The notes below the pieces were generated by a model. That model saw only the letters and a program-made list of their open reading frames with translations, was not told the origin of the DNA and ran no database searches. From NCBI GenBank assembly GCA_030762935.1, contig CM060899.1:62112501-62176500 (forward strand): a stretch of DNA of 64,000 nucleotides, read 5' to 3'. The number at the start of each line of letters is the position of its first letter. Positions within the stretch are counted from its first letter, which is position 1. Made by a program: the position numbers and the translations under genes. Of the stretch, positions 1 through 11,928 are shown one piece after another. The stretch comes from Hymenopus coronatus. Lineage: Eukaryota; Arthropoda; Insecta; Mantodea; Hymenopodidae.

Positions 1-648
1 AAGTTCAGTATCTTCCAGGGATGCGACACGAAGATTTTGAGAAAAATCCCCGCACTCCAAAGTACATTTTACATGGAACTTTTTTCGAAAATTTTGATTT
101 TCTTAAAACGGCTCTAACGATTTTGATTAAAATATCGTATATTAAAGATATTTACCTGACAAATAAAATGTATATCTTGAATTTTTTGGGATTAGCCTCT
201 GAAGACTACTTTATTCTGAGTGAATTTTACGGAATTTTGCATAACTGCTAAACCGTAAGAGATAGACAAAAACTTACCACACAAAAAATGTAAAGCACAT
301 TAAAGCACACAATTTATGTGGCATACATATTTTTTTGTCTGAGTTGATCGTTTTTGAGATATTACTTGTTTTTGTTTTCAGGTACGAAAAACTTAACTTT
401 TCTAATTCAGGAATCTGTCAACTCCTGTCCATACCAACAAAGGAACTTCAGTACATAGCAACCAGCTTTTGACTATCGCTTTAACCTATGCTACTCTCTT
501 ATTTCGCTTCTACTTACAAGGAAGCAAGTAATAACACTATTTCTGCTAATTTTTTGTCGATTAGCATGAAATATATATAAGTATAAGGTGTTTAACAATA
601 ATTTATTACAGAGATGTAGAGAAAGTCATGTGAATGGAACACATCAGA
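1..648 (-). mobile_element. W1 repeat, 5' two-thirds, cut by the window edge
   Basis: It enters at the GATGCGACACGAAG block and runs to the 5' terminus, which reads CACATCAGA then T-run on plus. It is followed at once by an opposite-strand 3' piece, which suggests it was inserted in an outer copy. Confidence 0.9.
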
Positions 649-757
649 TTTTTAGAAATTTTTTTTCGATTCAGGGGGTCTCAAAACATATATTTCCGGT
701 GAAATCTCGGTACCGAATTTCTCTATATGCTATGTACATAGTACGTGTAGAGAAAGT
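649..757 (+). mobile_element. W1 3' end piece with hairpin
   Basis: About 110 bp from the TTCAGGGGGTCTC block through the ACTATGTACATAGT-type hairpin (here GCTATGTACATAGTAC) to AGAGAAAGT. Confidence 0.88.
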
Positions 758-915
758 AATAAACAGCATCTGTATAAAGCTCTTTGCAATTTTTTTACAC
801 CAACGTACCTAAACAACAATGAAAATTCTAAATGGCCTTGAAGGAAAAGCGCAATTAGACATTGTATAGTCACAACTTAAATAGTCCAATCTATATTAAA
901 ATTAAAGCGCTTAGT

Positions 916-1190
916 CGCCCTCCGTGGTGTAATGGTTACTATGCTAACTTCATATATCCAAGGTCGCGGAGGACGATGGATTTTTTCGGGTGTAAAAATC
1001 CTTAGCATGGCTTCCTTCGGAAGGGAAGTAAAACCGTATATTTACGGCACGTAAAAGAATATCAAGCCTGATAGAGAGGCCTCTGAACAAAATAAAGCTG
1101 TCTTTCACGCCCAGTATAGAATGGGACACTGAGAACCACACCAGTTAAAAAGCGTCCATAAATAAAACTCCATTTTATTTCATTTTCAAG
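916..1190 (+). mobile_element. tRNA-derived SINE, type A
   Basis: The head CCGTGGTGTAATGGTTA resembles a tRNA A box region. The B box part is deleted. A tRNA-unrelated body follows, with CTTCCTTCGGAAGGGAAGT and an end near ACTGAGAACCACACC. The body matches 52497-52660 in reverse, and the head matches 16285-16430 in reverse. Confidence 0.7.
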
Positions 1191-1283
1191 TACTGAACAA
1201 ATGTTGGATTCCCAATTAAATTGTTATTAACGTAAGGTAATTATGTACTCTCAAGGTATTCTCAATGTCAAAAATAATTTCAG

Positions 1284-1407
1284 GAAGAAGAGAGGAGTGC
1301 ACACCAGGAACCAGTGAGTCCACCACCACCGCGTTGCATTTCCAAATCGGAAGTGACGTTTTACCCTCACACCAGCTCTACAGCCAGCTCGACATCCGCC
1401 ACATCCG
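1284..1407 (+). CDS. Candidate 5' exon of the membrane dipeptidase gene (frame ambiguous)
   Basis: The segment is bounded by a good acceptor (aataatttcag) and a good donor (gtgagt), and its base composition differs from the surrounding repeats. Two frames are open throughout. The frame starting at base 1284 gives a Ser/Thr/Pro-rich stretch (41 codons plus one base) and ends in phase 1, which is the phase the exon at 43816 needs. A direct join would therefore place a polar, presumably cytoplasmic tail before the membrane anchor. The frame starting at 1286 has strongly C-ending codons and reads LYSQLDIRHI near its end, which looks more like real protein. It ends in phase 2 and would need one more exon before 43816. 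No start codon is in the segment, so it would be internal. It could also belong to another gene. The exon call is moderate and the link to the dipeptidase is an inference. Confidence 0.45.
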
Positions 1408-1958
1408 GTGAGTTGAATTCAACCTGTATATCATCACTGTTTTTGTCTACCATTGTAGTTTTTCACTCCCAGCTGCATGTCATATTTTTTCGTTTTTTCC
1501 GCCTGAATTTTATGAATAACTGACTCGCAATTCTTTCTCTCCCTCTGTGAAGGTTTCACGAGCTGATTGTTGAAGCAATTATTATGTTGGGCGGTTCTCG
1601 AAATCCGCAGGAAACTCTTTTGTTTTTGGAGATATGGCTACACATTTTAATTCAGCATTTCTCTTTTTTGTTAATTTCGTAATTTACCTCACATATCTGA
1701 TTCATATTTGATCGACTACTGCATTAGGTATTATAAAGATTTCCTCTCGGCATTTAAAATGAACAATAGATATTAAAATTACAACCTCAGGGGGAAAACT
1801 ATGTAAGCGATTCTACAGCAAACATTTATCATGAATATTAAATTTTACGATTGTATATAGAAGTTCCAGATGTGTTTATATATGAAAAACAAATGAAATG
1901 GGTTTATATCTGAGTTTCCTCTCTAATATTTTTCGATTTGATTGATGCTTCTATTTTT
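1408..1958. other. Intron-like sequence, nothing recognised
   Basis: AT-rich single-copy-looking DNA after the candidate exon's donor. Confidence 0.6.
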
Positions 1959-2125
1959 ACTTTCTCTACACGCACTATGTACATAGTGTATAGAGAAGGT
2001 ATTGCATTCCGCCCAAAAAAGTCGATACCGAGATTTCACCGGAAATACATGCTTTGGGTCCCTCTCTATACAAAAAAAAAACATTTTTGGAAAAAGGTCC
2101 TATGTGTGCGTGTGTGTCTGAGTGT
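1959..2125 (-). mobile_element. W1 3' end piece (left half of an inverted pair)
   Basis: Begins at the hairpin (ACTTTCTCTACACGCACTAT) and runs into the GT repeat, where it meets the copy at 2126 in opposite orientation. Confidence 0.88.
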
Positions 2126-2513
2126 TTGTCAAGTAAATATCTTTAATATACGGCATTTTAATCAAAATCGTTAGAGCCATTTTTGAGAAAGTCAAACTTT
2201 TCAAAAATTGTTCCATGTAAAGGGTAGTTAGAGGTGGGGAGATTTTCTTGAAAAACTTCGGGTCGCCTACTTGGAAGGAAGATACTGAACTTAAATGCCA
2301 ATTTTGGTATTTAATGGACTTTTCTGTTTTTGAGCTATACTGTCCACAGACACACACATACACACATATATGGACCTTTTTCCAAAGATGCTTTTCTTTT
2401 TGGATTCAGGGGACCCTAAACATGTATTTCCGGTGAAATATCGGTATCGAATTTTTGGGCGCATTACAATTCTTTCTCTATACACTATGAACGTAGTACG
2501 CGCAGAGAAAATA
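2126..2513 (+). mobile_element. W1 3' half (right half of an inverted pair)
   Basis: Starts in the body block TAAATATCTTTAATATACG and ends at the hairpin with AGAGAAAAT. The hairpin has a point change (ACTATGAACGTAGT). Confidence 0.88.
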
Positions 2514-2654
2514 AAAATGGTGAAAGAGTAATAAAATAGTCAAATAATTACAGCACCTATTATACTTAAACAAAAGCAAAGGTGGTGTGATCGCATGATT
2601 GAAAAATTGACAACATTTTGAACTGCATTATAATAAACAGACAAGTACTTCTTG

Positions 2655-2935
2655 GAATAATTGTTTTTTCACACAAGCCATGTGTAGGACAGGAGTTGGA
2701 TAGGTAGAGGAGGACTGAAAATTGCAACGCCATAGCCGGTATTTGAACCACGGATCTTCCTGTCTCTAGTCGGTTGCTCTTACCTTGAGCTACCATGGCA
2801 ACAGGCCGGCATAGCATTGAATTTCTCAACTGACTCGCATGTTTCCCGGTAAACCACAAAGTGATGTCAAATTGTTTTGAGATGACAACCTCAATGGCGA
2901 CTTACAATGCTGTAAGTACTTTAGACCCAATTATT
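2655..2935 (-). mobile_element. tRNA-derived SINE, type B
   Basis: On the minus strand it contains CCATGGTAGCTCA, then GTAGAGAC-like anticodon-arm sequence and a B box GGTTCAAATACC. It ends with CTCTACCTATCCAACTCCTG. A 5' extension (about 2797-2935) is shared with 36990-37135, so the unit is longer than the tRNA head. Confidence 0.75.
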
Positions 2936-3224
2936 ATGGTCAATTGTTTATCGTTGTCACTTTTATATTCATATGATTATTTATTGAACCTATATTGATA
3001 TAAAATAATGTAAAGTATTCTGTATAATCGCTCTGGTCACAAAAGTTGTCGGCGCACAAACATTACTAACATAGAGCATAGATAAGTCGGTATTAACATC
3101 CACACAGCCTGTGAGCATTTTTCAATGTTCGGACGTACAATCATTATAGCGTTTAGTTTCTTAATATTTGTTACTAGCGAGTTTTTCTCTGTGGGAATTC
3201 TGTTATGTTCTATAAGTAGAAAAA

Positions 3225-3962
3225 CAAATTCTATACCGAAATTTCACCGTAAATACGTGTTTTGAGACCCCCTGAATCCAAAATAAACAATGTCCTTGCG
3301 TGTGTCTGTGGGCGTCATAGCTATTATATGAAAAGTCCGTCTTACAAGGATGGGAGACGAAGATTTTAAAAAAATTCCCCCACCCCAACTATCCTTTATA
3401 TTGAAAAAAATTCGAAAATTTTGATTTTCTCAAAAATGACTCCAAATATTTTGATTAAAATACCGTGTGTTAAAAATATTTGCATGACAAATAAAATGTA
3501 TATCTTCAATTCTCTGGTAATGACCTCAGAAGCCCTCTTTTTTCTGAATTTTGCATAAATGATACACTTACTACACATAAAATGTAGAACTTTTTAGAAC
3601 ACATTATTTATGTCATATAGTACAGTTTTTCGTAGTGTTGATTGTTTCCAAGATATTCTTTGTTATTGATTTCTGTTTTAAAATGCTAAAACTAACCTCA
3701 CACGGGAACTTGTCAACTCTTGGCCATGCAAAGAAACGGATTTCAATCCCATAGCAAACAACTTTTAAAAGATTTGACTCGGTTTTGTCTTGTGTACTCC
3801 CTTTCTTTCATTTTACTTAGAAGAAAACAAGTATTTAGTCCATTTATGCTAATGTTTAGCTCAATTAGCGTGAAATAAATAGAAGAATAAGCTTTTTAAC
3901 TATCTCGTAATCTGTTATAAAAAAGTAGAGAAAGTAACGTGAATAGAACACATCAGATTTCT
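3225..3962 (-). mobile_element. W1 copy lacking the hairpin
   Basis: Divergent copy. The hairpin is replaced by TTCTATAAGTAGAAAAACAA, and the 5' terminus (CACATCAGA) is present. Confidence 0.85.
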
Positions 3963-4200
3963 TCTTTTTTATTCCTAGCAAAGGAAAAAAAATCGAATTT
4001 CAATGGCAATCGCATAGCGACAGCTTTTAAAAGATTTGACTGTCGCTTTAGACTAGTGTAATCACATTTTCTCCTTCTGCTTAGAGTAAAGAATAATAAG
4101 ACGATTTCTGCTAATATTTATTTCAATTAGCATAATTTTGTAAGACTAGTTTGTAGAACAGATACAAAAAGTCATATGAATGGAGCAAATCATCTTTTTT
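3963..4200 (-). mobile_element. W1 5' end piece, tandem to the previous copy
   Basis: It holds the TTTTAAAAGATTTGACT block to a mutated 5' terminus. Old and divergent. Confidence 0.75.
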
Positions 4201-4434
4201 CTGCTGAATTGTTTGAGTTCGTTGTGTCTCATTATTACAATATATTTCAGGGTTAAAATTTGGAATTTAACAGGTTAAGTATTATTTGCATGAAATGAAT
4301 TAATTTGGAGGTATACTTACTATGCTAAAGAGCATATTTTTAATTCGAAGTTTGGATAATTCGATTTTTGTTTAAAATTTCCTTTTAGTTCGAATTAACA
4401 ATTCAACTATTTTAAGAGAATAGAATAACTAGAA

Positions 4435-4635
4435 TCTTCGTGTCACATCCTTGGAAGAGGCTGAACTTAAATACAAAGTTTGGTATTTAATTGTTTATAA
4501 CTTTTTTAATTTTGATTTCACAAACACGTTACATAAACAGGGAGATTTGTTTTTGTTTCAAGAAGCCTCTAAGGGTGAATTTCTACTGAAATCTCGGTTT
4601 CGACTTTTGGGTGGAATACAATATTTCTTCTGCTA
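4435..4635 (+). mobile_element. W1 3' part, hairpin lost at a SINE
   Basis: From TTCGTGTCACATCCTTGGAA to TGGGTGGAATACAATATTTC, where the type D SINE begins. The CA repeat is replaced by a degenerate stretch. Confidence 0.75.
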
Positions 4636-4636
4636 C

Positions 4637-4930
4637 TACCGAGCGAGATGGCTCAGGCGGCCGGCATTCTGGATTCGATCCCCGACGACCTCGTACTCTA
4701 ACCCGTGGTTTTTATTGGTTTCCCCGAGTTGAGAGCCGAATGCTTGGGTGGTTCTTCTTCTGACACGAATTTTCTGTCTATTATTTCCTGTACCTATTAC
4801 TTTACTGTCATCTGTTTTGGGTTGAGGAACCAGGCAACGGCGGTCGGCAAGTAGCAGCTGGACGGTGGCTGATAAAGGAACTTCTGATGCTGAGTTTCAT
4901 AGCAGTTATATAGCATTCGTAAATAAAATT
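4637..4930 (+). mobile_element. tRNA-derived SINE, type D
   Basis: Head CCGAGCGAGATGGCTCAGGC and B box-like GGATTCGATCCCCG, followed by a body with GGTTTCCCCGAGTTGAGAGC. It truncates the W1 fragment ending at 4635. Only one copy is in the window. Confidence 0.65.
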
Positions 4931-5016
4931 CAGTTTATAGGTCAAAGGCAGTATTCTGTCTTTTAAATGCTTTTTATGCCTTCGTAAAGTAATGCCTTTA
5001 TACTCTTATACAAAAA

Positions 5017-5507
5017 TCTGATGTGTACCATTCACATGACTATCTCCATATCCCTGCAACAAATTATTCTTAAAATGCTTATACTTCTATTTACTTTATG
5101 CTAATCAGAAAAAAATAGCAGAAATAGTCTTATTACTTGCTTCCTCGTAAGTAGAAGCGAAATAAAGGACAACCATAGGTTAAAGTGATAGTCAGAAGCT
5201 GGTTGCTATGTCAATGAAGTTCCTTTGTTTATATGGATAGGAGTTGACAAGTTCCTGTATGAGAAAAGTATACGTTTTTCATAGCAGAAACTAAAAATAA
5301 GGAATGTCTCAAAAACGACAAACTCCACGAAAAAAATGTATATAACATAAATTGTGTGTTTTAAGTGCTCTACATATTTTGTGCAGTAAATTTTTGTCCA
5401 TCTCTTACGGTTTAGCAGTTATTCCCTGGAAGATACTAAACTTAAATACCAAGTTTGGTATTTTATTTCGTTTTTGAGTTATCGTGTTCAGACACACGGA
5501 CACACGG

Positions 5508-5539
<32 letters not shown>

Positions 5540-5679
5540 GGACCTTTTTGTGAAAATGCTTTTTTTTGGATATTGGGGACCCTAAAACATATATTTTCGG
5601 TGAAATCTCGGTATCGAATTTTTGGGTGGAGTGCAATACTTTCTCTATACACTATGTACATAGTGCGTATGGAGAAAGT
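5017..5679 (+). mobile_element. W1 copy with internal deletion, head of a tandem pair
   Basis: Both termini are present. About 200 bp are deleted between the TTTAGCAGTTATTC block and CCTGGAAGATACTAAACTT. CA/CACG repeat at 5494-5540. It is followed after AAAAA by another copy in the same direction. Confidence 0.93.
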
Positions 5680-5684
5680 AAAAA

Positions 5685-6395
5685 TCTGATGTGTACCATT
5701 CACATGACTTTCTCCATATCCCTGCAACAAATAATTCTTAAAAAGCTTATACTTCTATTTACTTTATGCTAATCAGAAAAAATTAGCAGAAATAGCCTTA
5801 TTACTCGCTTCCTTGTAAGTAGGAGCGAAATAAGGGACAACCGTAGGTTAAAGTGATAGTCAAAAGCTGGTTGCTATGTCAATGAAGTTCCTTTGTATAT
5901 ATGGATAGGAGTTGAAAGTTCCTGTATGAGAAAAGTATACGTTTTTCATAGCAGAAACCAAAAATAAGGAATGTCACAAAAACGACGAACTCCACGAAAA
6001 AAATGTAAATAACATAAATTGTGTGTTTTAAAGTGCTCTACATTTTTTGTGCAGTAAGCTTTTGTCCATCTCTTACGGTTTAGCAGTCATTCAAAATTTA
6101 GTAAAATTCATCCAGAATAAACTACTCTTAAGAGGCTATTCCCAGAAAATTCAAGATATACATTTTATTTGTCACGTAAATATGTTTAATATACGAAATT
6201 TTAATCAAAATCGTTAGAGCCATTTTTGAGAAAATCAAAATTTTCGAAAAAAGCTCCATGTAAAGGGTAGTTGGGGGTGGGAGGATTTTTCTCAAAATCT
6301 TCGTGTCGCATCCCTGGAAGATACTAAACTTAAATATCAAGTGTGGTATTTTACCAACTGTTCGTTTTTGAGTTATCGTGTTCACAGACACACGG

Positions 6396-6429
<34 letters not shown>

Positions 6430-6567
6430 GGACCTTTTTGTGAAAATACTTTTTTTGGATATTGGGGGCCCTAAAACATATGTTTCCGGTGAAATCTCGG
6501 TATCGAATTTTTGGTGGAGTGCAATACTTTCTCTATACACTATGTACATAGTGCGTATGGAGAAAGT
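5685..6567 (+). mobile_element. W1 full-length copy, second of a tandem pair
   Basis: 883 bp with complete termini, a long CA tract (6391-6429) and an intact hairpin. It is very close to its upstream neighbour, so the pair is recent. Confidence 0.95.
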
Positions 6568-7302
6568 AAAAATTACACCTTAAGTGAGTTGAATTACCAC
6601 TGCTCTTAAAGTATTCAATTGTTTTCCCATACATTTGTATGAATTATTCTATAAATCGTGACAATTATTTCAAGTGATTGTTTGCATTATAGTTTATGTG
6701 GTTGAGTCTTTAAAAATTATTTCATTCAGCAGAAAAGTAATAAAACTTAGTCTTAAAACATGTGAATTCATGTAATATTTTTTCTGATACTACTTGCAGT
6801 ACATAATAGCACTTTTGCTATCTTCTGAACCTGAATTATTTACCTATGATACAATTTCAGAAGATATTATAAAAATATATATTTGCAAATTCAAAAAAGT
6901 AGAAAATGTGGAAAATGTGCAATGTTGTTGCTTTCTTAATATGATCAATATATACTATAAGATCACGATTTTGGTTCAGAAAGTTCAATATGTGTTCTAT
7001 ATATGTGCTGAAAATTTCAGCTTTCCAGCTCCCATACTTTCAAAAAATACTGTTAAGAGAAAACTGAATTTAAAGACACAAACGTTCTAAAATGAGGCAT
7101 TGCATAACAGCTTTAAATAAATGCAGACCAGCATTTAAATTATATTTAAATTCATTAAGACCCTCTTAACCTCCCAAAAGTATATATATTCTGAAACTAG
7201 AAATAATAGAGGCTTTTATACTGTCTAAAACAAAAAATGTTATTTTTTACCATTTCAGAGTACCTTGTCCCCTTGAGTTGATGTGACGTCTAAAAGTAAA
7301 AA
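6568..7302. other. AT-rich sequence, nothing recognised
   Basis: A 98-codon open frame at 6794-7090 has no motif and biased AT composition; I do not call it a gene. Confidence 0.6.
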
Positions 7303-8111
7303 TCTGGTGTGTACCATTCACATGATTTTCTCTATATCCCTGCAACAAATTATTCTTAAAAAGCTTATACTTCTATTTACTTTATGCTAATCAGAACAAA
7401 ATCGCAGAAATAGTCTTATTACTTGCTTCCTTGTAAGAAGAAGCGAAATAAGGGACTACCATACGTTAAAGTGATAGTCAAAAGCTGGTTTTTATATCAA
7501 TGAAGTTCCTTTGTTTATATGGATAGGAGTTGACAAGTTCCTGTATGAGGAAAGTATACGTTTTTCATAGCAGAAACCAAAAATAAGGAATGTCTCAAAA
7601 ACGACAAACTCCACGAAAAAAATGTATATAACATAAATTGTGTGTTTTAATATACTCTACATTTTTTGTGGAGTAAGTTTTTGTCCATCTCTTACGGTTT
7701 AGCAGTTATTCAAAATTCAGTAAAATTCTTCCAGAATAAACTACTCTTCAGAGACTATTCTCAGAAAATTCAAGATATACATTTTATTTGTCAGGTAAAT
7801 ATCTTTAATATACGAAATTTTAATCAAAATAGTTAGAGCCATTTTTGAGAAAATAAAAATTTCCGAAAAAAGCTCCATGTAAAGGGTAGTTGGGGGTGGG
7901 GTTTTTGCTCAAAATCTTCGTGTCGCATCCCTGGAAGATACTAAACTTAAATATCAAGTTTGGTATTTTACCGACTTTTCGTTTTTGAGTTATCGTGTTC
8001 ACAGACACACGGACCTTTTTGTGAAAATGCTTTTTTTGGATATTGGGGACCCTAAAACATATATTTCCGGTGAAATCTCGGTATCAAATTTTTGGTGCGT
8101 ATAGAGAAAGT
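7303..8111 (+). mobile_element. W1 copy with half a hairpin
   Basis: Closely related to the 5-6.5 kb pair. The left arm of the hairpin is deleted, leaving GTGCGTATAGAGAAAGT. It is preceded by AAAAGTAAAAA, like a tandem junction. Confidence 0.93.
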
Positions 8112-8427
8112 AAAAAACAAATCCTTGTTGAGGCTACAACGGGTAGCAGATCATCTACATTTTGGCGTCCGGATAAAGTGGAACAGATTTTATAGATTCC
8201 TGAATAATTTAACATCGTAAGTCTGCTGGGGAGCTAACTAGTAACCTCTAAACTGTACATAAATTCCAGACTTTCATTCTGTTTTATGATTCCGTGTAGT
8301 TAAACCTAGCTATTATAACTTATTGTACTGCGCTTGACCCAAATTAAATCTGCTGTTTTTACAGTGTGACACAGTATAAACTGATTTTTATTTTTAGATA
8401 ACATAACAAGCTTTACTGTACAAAAAA
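8112..8427. other. Gap between W1 copies, nothing recognised
   Basis: Unique-looking sequence with no coding signal. Confidence 0.6.
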
Positions 8428-9268
8428 TCTTATGCGTTCCATTCACATGACTTTCTCTACATCTCTGCAACAAATTATTGTTAAAAAATGTATTCTTCTA
8501 TTTACTTATGATAATCAAGAAAAAATTAGCAGAAATAATCTCATTACTTGCTTCCTTGTAAGTAGAAGCGAAATAAGGGAGTATCATAGATTAAAATGAT
8601 AGTCAAAAGCTGGTTGCTATGTGACTGAAGTTCCTTTGTTTATATGGACAGGTGTTGACGAATTCCCGCATGAGAAAAGTTTATTTTAAAGTTGAAGCCA
8701 ATAACAAGGAATATCTTTAAAACGATAAAATCCACGAAAAAAATTATATAACATAAATTGTGTGCTTTAACGAGCACTACATTTTCTGTTAAGTAAGTTT
8801 TTGTTTATCTCTTACGATTTACCATTTCTGTAAAATTCCGCAAAATTCATCAAGAATAAAGAGGTCTTTAAAGGCTATTCCCAGAAAATTCAAGATATAC
8901 ATTTATTTTGCATGTAAATATCTTAAATATAAGAGATTTTGATCATAATTGTTACAGCCATTTTTGAGAAAATCAAAATTTTCGAAATGTTTTTCTTGTA
9001 AAGGGTAGTTTGGGATGTGGGATTTTATTGAAAATCTTCGTGTCGCATCCTTGGAAGATACTGAACTTAAATTACCAAGTTTGGTATTTAGCGGTCTTTA
9101 CGTTTTTGAGCTACTGCCCACAGACACGCACACACAGAGATATTTTTCTAAAAATTCATTTTTTGGAGTCAGTGGATCTCAAAACATATATTTCCGGTGA
9201 AATCTCGGTATCGTATTTTTGGGTGCAATACAATACCTTCTCTATACACTAGTACATGTAGAGAAAGT
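8428..9268 (+). mobile_element. W1 copy, tandem with the next
   Basis: Complete at the 5' end. Hairpin shortened (ACACTAGTACATGTAGAG). It is joined through AAAAA to the copy starting at 9274. Confidence 0.92.
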
Positions 9269-9273
9269 AAAAA

Positions 9274-10998
9274 TCGTATGTGTTCCAATCACAAGACGAT
9301 CTCTGCACATTATTACAAAATATTCGCATCTTTATCTATAATGTGGTAATCAAGATCAACATTAACAGTAATGGTTCTATAAGTTCCGTCTAAGTAAAGC
9401 GGAAATAAGGAAATTCACTAGGCTAAAGCGATCGTCATGTATTTTAAAACGCCGGTCGCCATATTAAACAATTGCTATTCGGTTCACTTTCCACGACCAG
9501 GAGTTTAAACAAAAGAGAGACGAAACGAAAGATGACCTAACGTTTGAGTAGCTTAAAAATTTAAACTAATAACAAAGTTAACTCCTAAGCGGTTAAATGT
9601 ACAAGAAAAGAAGAAGAAGAAAAATATATAACATAAATTTCGTGTTTTAACGACATCTACATTTTTGTGCAGTAAATTTTGTGTAACGCTTATGGTTTAC
9701 CAATTATGAAAAACTCAAACAGAATGAAGAGATGTTCAGAGGCTATTCCAGAAAATTCAAGATATAGGTACATTTTATTTGCATTTTTATAACTTTAATA
9801 TACCTATGGCGTTTTAATCAAACCTTTTAGTCATTTTTAAGAAAAAAAAATTAAAAATATTTTCCATGTAAAGAGTAGTTTAGAGTGGGGAGGATTTCTT
9901 CAGAATCTTCCTGTCACACCCTTGGAAGATAATACCAAACTTAAATATTTAATTTGGTATTCAACAGTCCTTTCGTTTTTCAGCTATGCTGTGTACACAC
10001 AGTGACCTTTTTACTTTATCTACACATACTATGTACATAGTGTATAGAGAAGGTATTGTATTGCACCCAAAAATTTGATACCGAGATTTCACCGGAAATA
10101 TATGTCCCCCTGAATAAAAAAAAACATTTTTGGAAAAAGGTCCGTGTGTGTGCATGTGTGTCTCTGTGTGTCTGTGGACAGCATAGCTCAAAAACGAAAA
10201 GACCGTTAAATACCAAACTTGGTATTTAAGATTGGTATCTTCCAAGGATGTGACACGAAGATTTTCAAGAAAATCCCCCCACCCCCAACTACCCTTTACA
10301 TGGATCTTTTTTCGAAAATGTTGATTTTCTCAAAAATGGCTCTAACGATTTTGATTAAAATACCGTATATTAAAGACAAATACCGTATATTAAACCTGAC
10401 AAATTATAAGTATAATTTGAATTTTCTGGGAATAGCCTCTGAAGACTACTTTATTCTGGATGAATTTTACATAACTGCTGAACCGTAAGAAATGGACAAA
10501 AACTTACCACGCAAAAAATGTAGAGCATATTAAAACACACAATTTATGTTATACAATTTTTTTTTCGAGGAGTTGGTCTTTTTGAGATATTCTTTGTTTT
10601 TGGTTTCAGCTTTGAAAAGCTTTTCTCATACAGATATTTGTCAACTCGTGTCCATACAAACAAAGGAACTTCAATCACCTAGTAACCAGCTTTTGACTTC
10701 ACTTTAACCTATGGTACTCTCATATTTCGCTTCTACTTACAAGGAAGCAAGTAATAAGACTATTTCTGCTAATTTTTTCTCGATTAGCATAAAGTAAATA
10801 GAAGAATAAGCTTATTAACAATAATTTGTTACACAGAAGTAGAGAAAGTCATGTGAATGGAACACATCAGATTTTTTAAAATGTTTTTTTTTGGATTCAA
10901 AAAATGTATTTCTGGTGAAATCTCGGCATCGAGTTTTTGGGTGGCATACACTACTTTCTCTATACACTAAGTACTTACATAGTACGTGTAGAGAAAGT
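9274..10998 (+). mobile_element. W1 copy interrupted by a nested opposite-strand W1 copy
   Basis: The 5' part (9274-10012) stops at GTGACCTTTTT and the 3' part (10872-10998) resumes in AAAATGTTTTTTTTTGGATTC. These adjoin in undisturbed copies (CCTTTTTCCAAAAATG). The insert is 10013-10871. Confidence 0.88.
10013..10871 (-). mobile_element. W1 full-length copy nested in another
   Basis: 859 bp from ACTTTATCTACACATACTAT to CACATCAGA, flanked by T-runs. Clean case for defining the element ends. Confidence 0.93.
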
Positions 10999-11100
10999 AA
11001 AAATGTAAATATCAAAATATTCCTCTTTAACTCAATTAGTCTCTGCATTCGTTGAAGCCAGCTCTAAAAGTGATCTGAGGCACTTCAGAAACCAATTTTT

Positions 11101-11928
11101 ACTTTCTCTACACGTACTATGTACATAGTGTATAGAGAAGGTATTGTATTGCATCCAAAAATTCGATACCGAGATTTCACCGGAAGTGCATGTTTAGGTT
11201 CCCCCTGAATCAAAAAAAAAAACATTTTTGGAAAAAGGTCCTGTGTGTGCGTGTGTGTGTGTGTCTGTGGACAGCATAGCTCAAAACCAAAAAGATCGTT
11301 AAATACCAAACTTAGTATTTAAGTTTGGTATCTTCCAAGGATGCGACACGAAGATTTTCAAGAAAATCCCCCTACCCCAACTACCCTTTCAATGGATCTT
11401 TTTTCCAAAATTTTGATTTTCTCAAAAATGACTCTAACGATTTTGATTAAAATCTCTTATATTTAAGATACTTACATGCCAAATAAAATGTACATCTTGA
11501 ATTTTCTGGGAATAGCCTCTGAAGACTACTTTATTCTGAATGAAATTTACGGAATTGTACATAACTGGTAAAGCGTAAGAGATAGACAAAACTTACTACT
11601 CAAAAATGTAGATCACGATAAAACACAAAATTTTCATCATGTACGTTTTTTTCTTCGTAGAGTTGGTGGTTCTTGAGATATTGCTTGTTATTTGTTTCAG
11701 TTTTAAAATACAATATATATGGGAATTTGTGAACTCCTGGCAATGCATAGATACAGATTTCATCCACATGGCAACCAGCCTTTAATGTCGTTTTTGCCTA
11801 GTGTATTCCCTTATTTCCTTTCTGCTAATACTTATCTCGATTAGCATGAAGTAGATAAAATCTTAAGCTTTTTAACAATAATTTATTACAGAAATGTAGA
11901 GAAAATCATGTGAATGGAACAATTTAGA
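11101..11928 (-). mobile_element. W1 full-length copy
   Basis: Hairpin intact, GT repeat, 5' terminus slightly mutated (AATTTAGA). About 828 bp. Confidence 0.93.

Noticed and set aside
1959..1998. W1 as an ordinary terminal-inverted-repeat MITE
   Set aside because: The inverted ACTTTCTCTACA repeats are not both terminal (one lies about 22 bases in), no target duplication is seen, and tandem end-to-end joins are common. Helentron-type structure fits better, though not proven.
5474..5772. Overlapping open frames of 60-125 codons across W1 copies, often with HTHTHT or VCVCVC runs
   Set aside because: They recur in every frame and copy, owe their length to the CA/GT tract, lack any domain and break at different points in each copy. 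They are by-products of the repeat.
6794..7090. 98-codon open frame
   Set aside because: AT-rich composition, no motif, no splice or promoter support.
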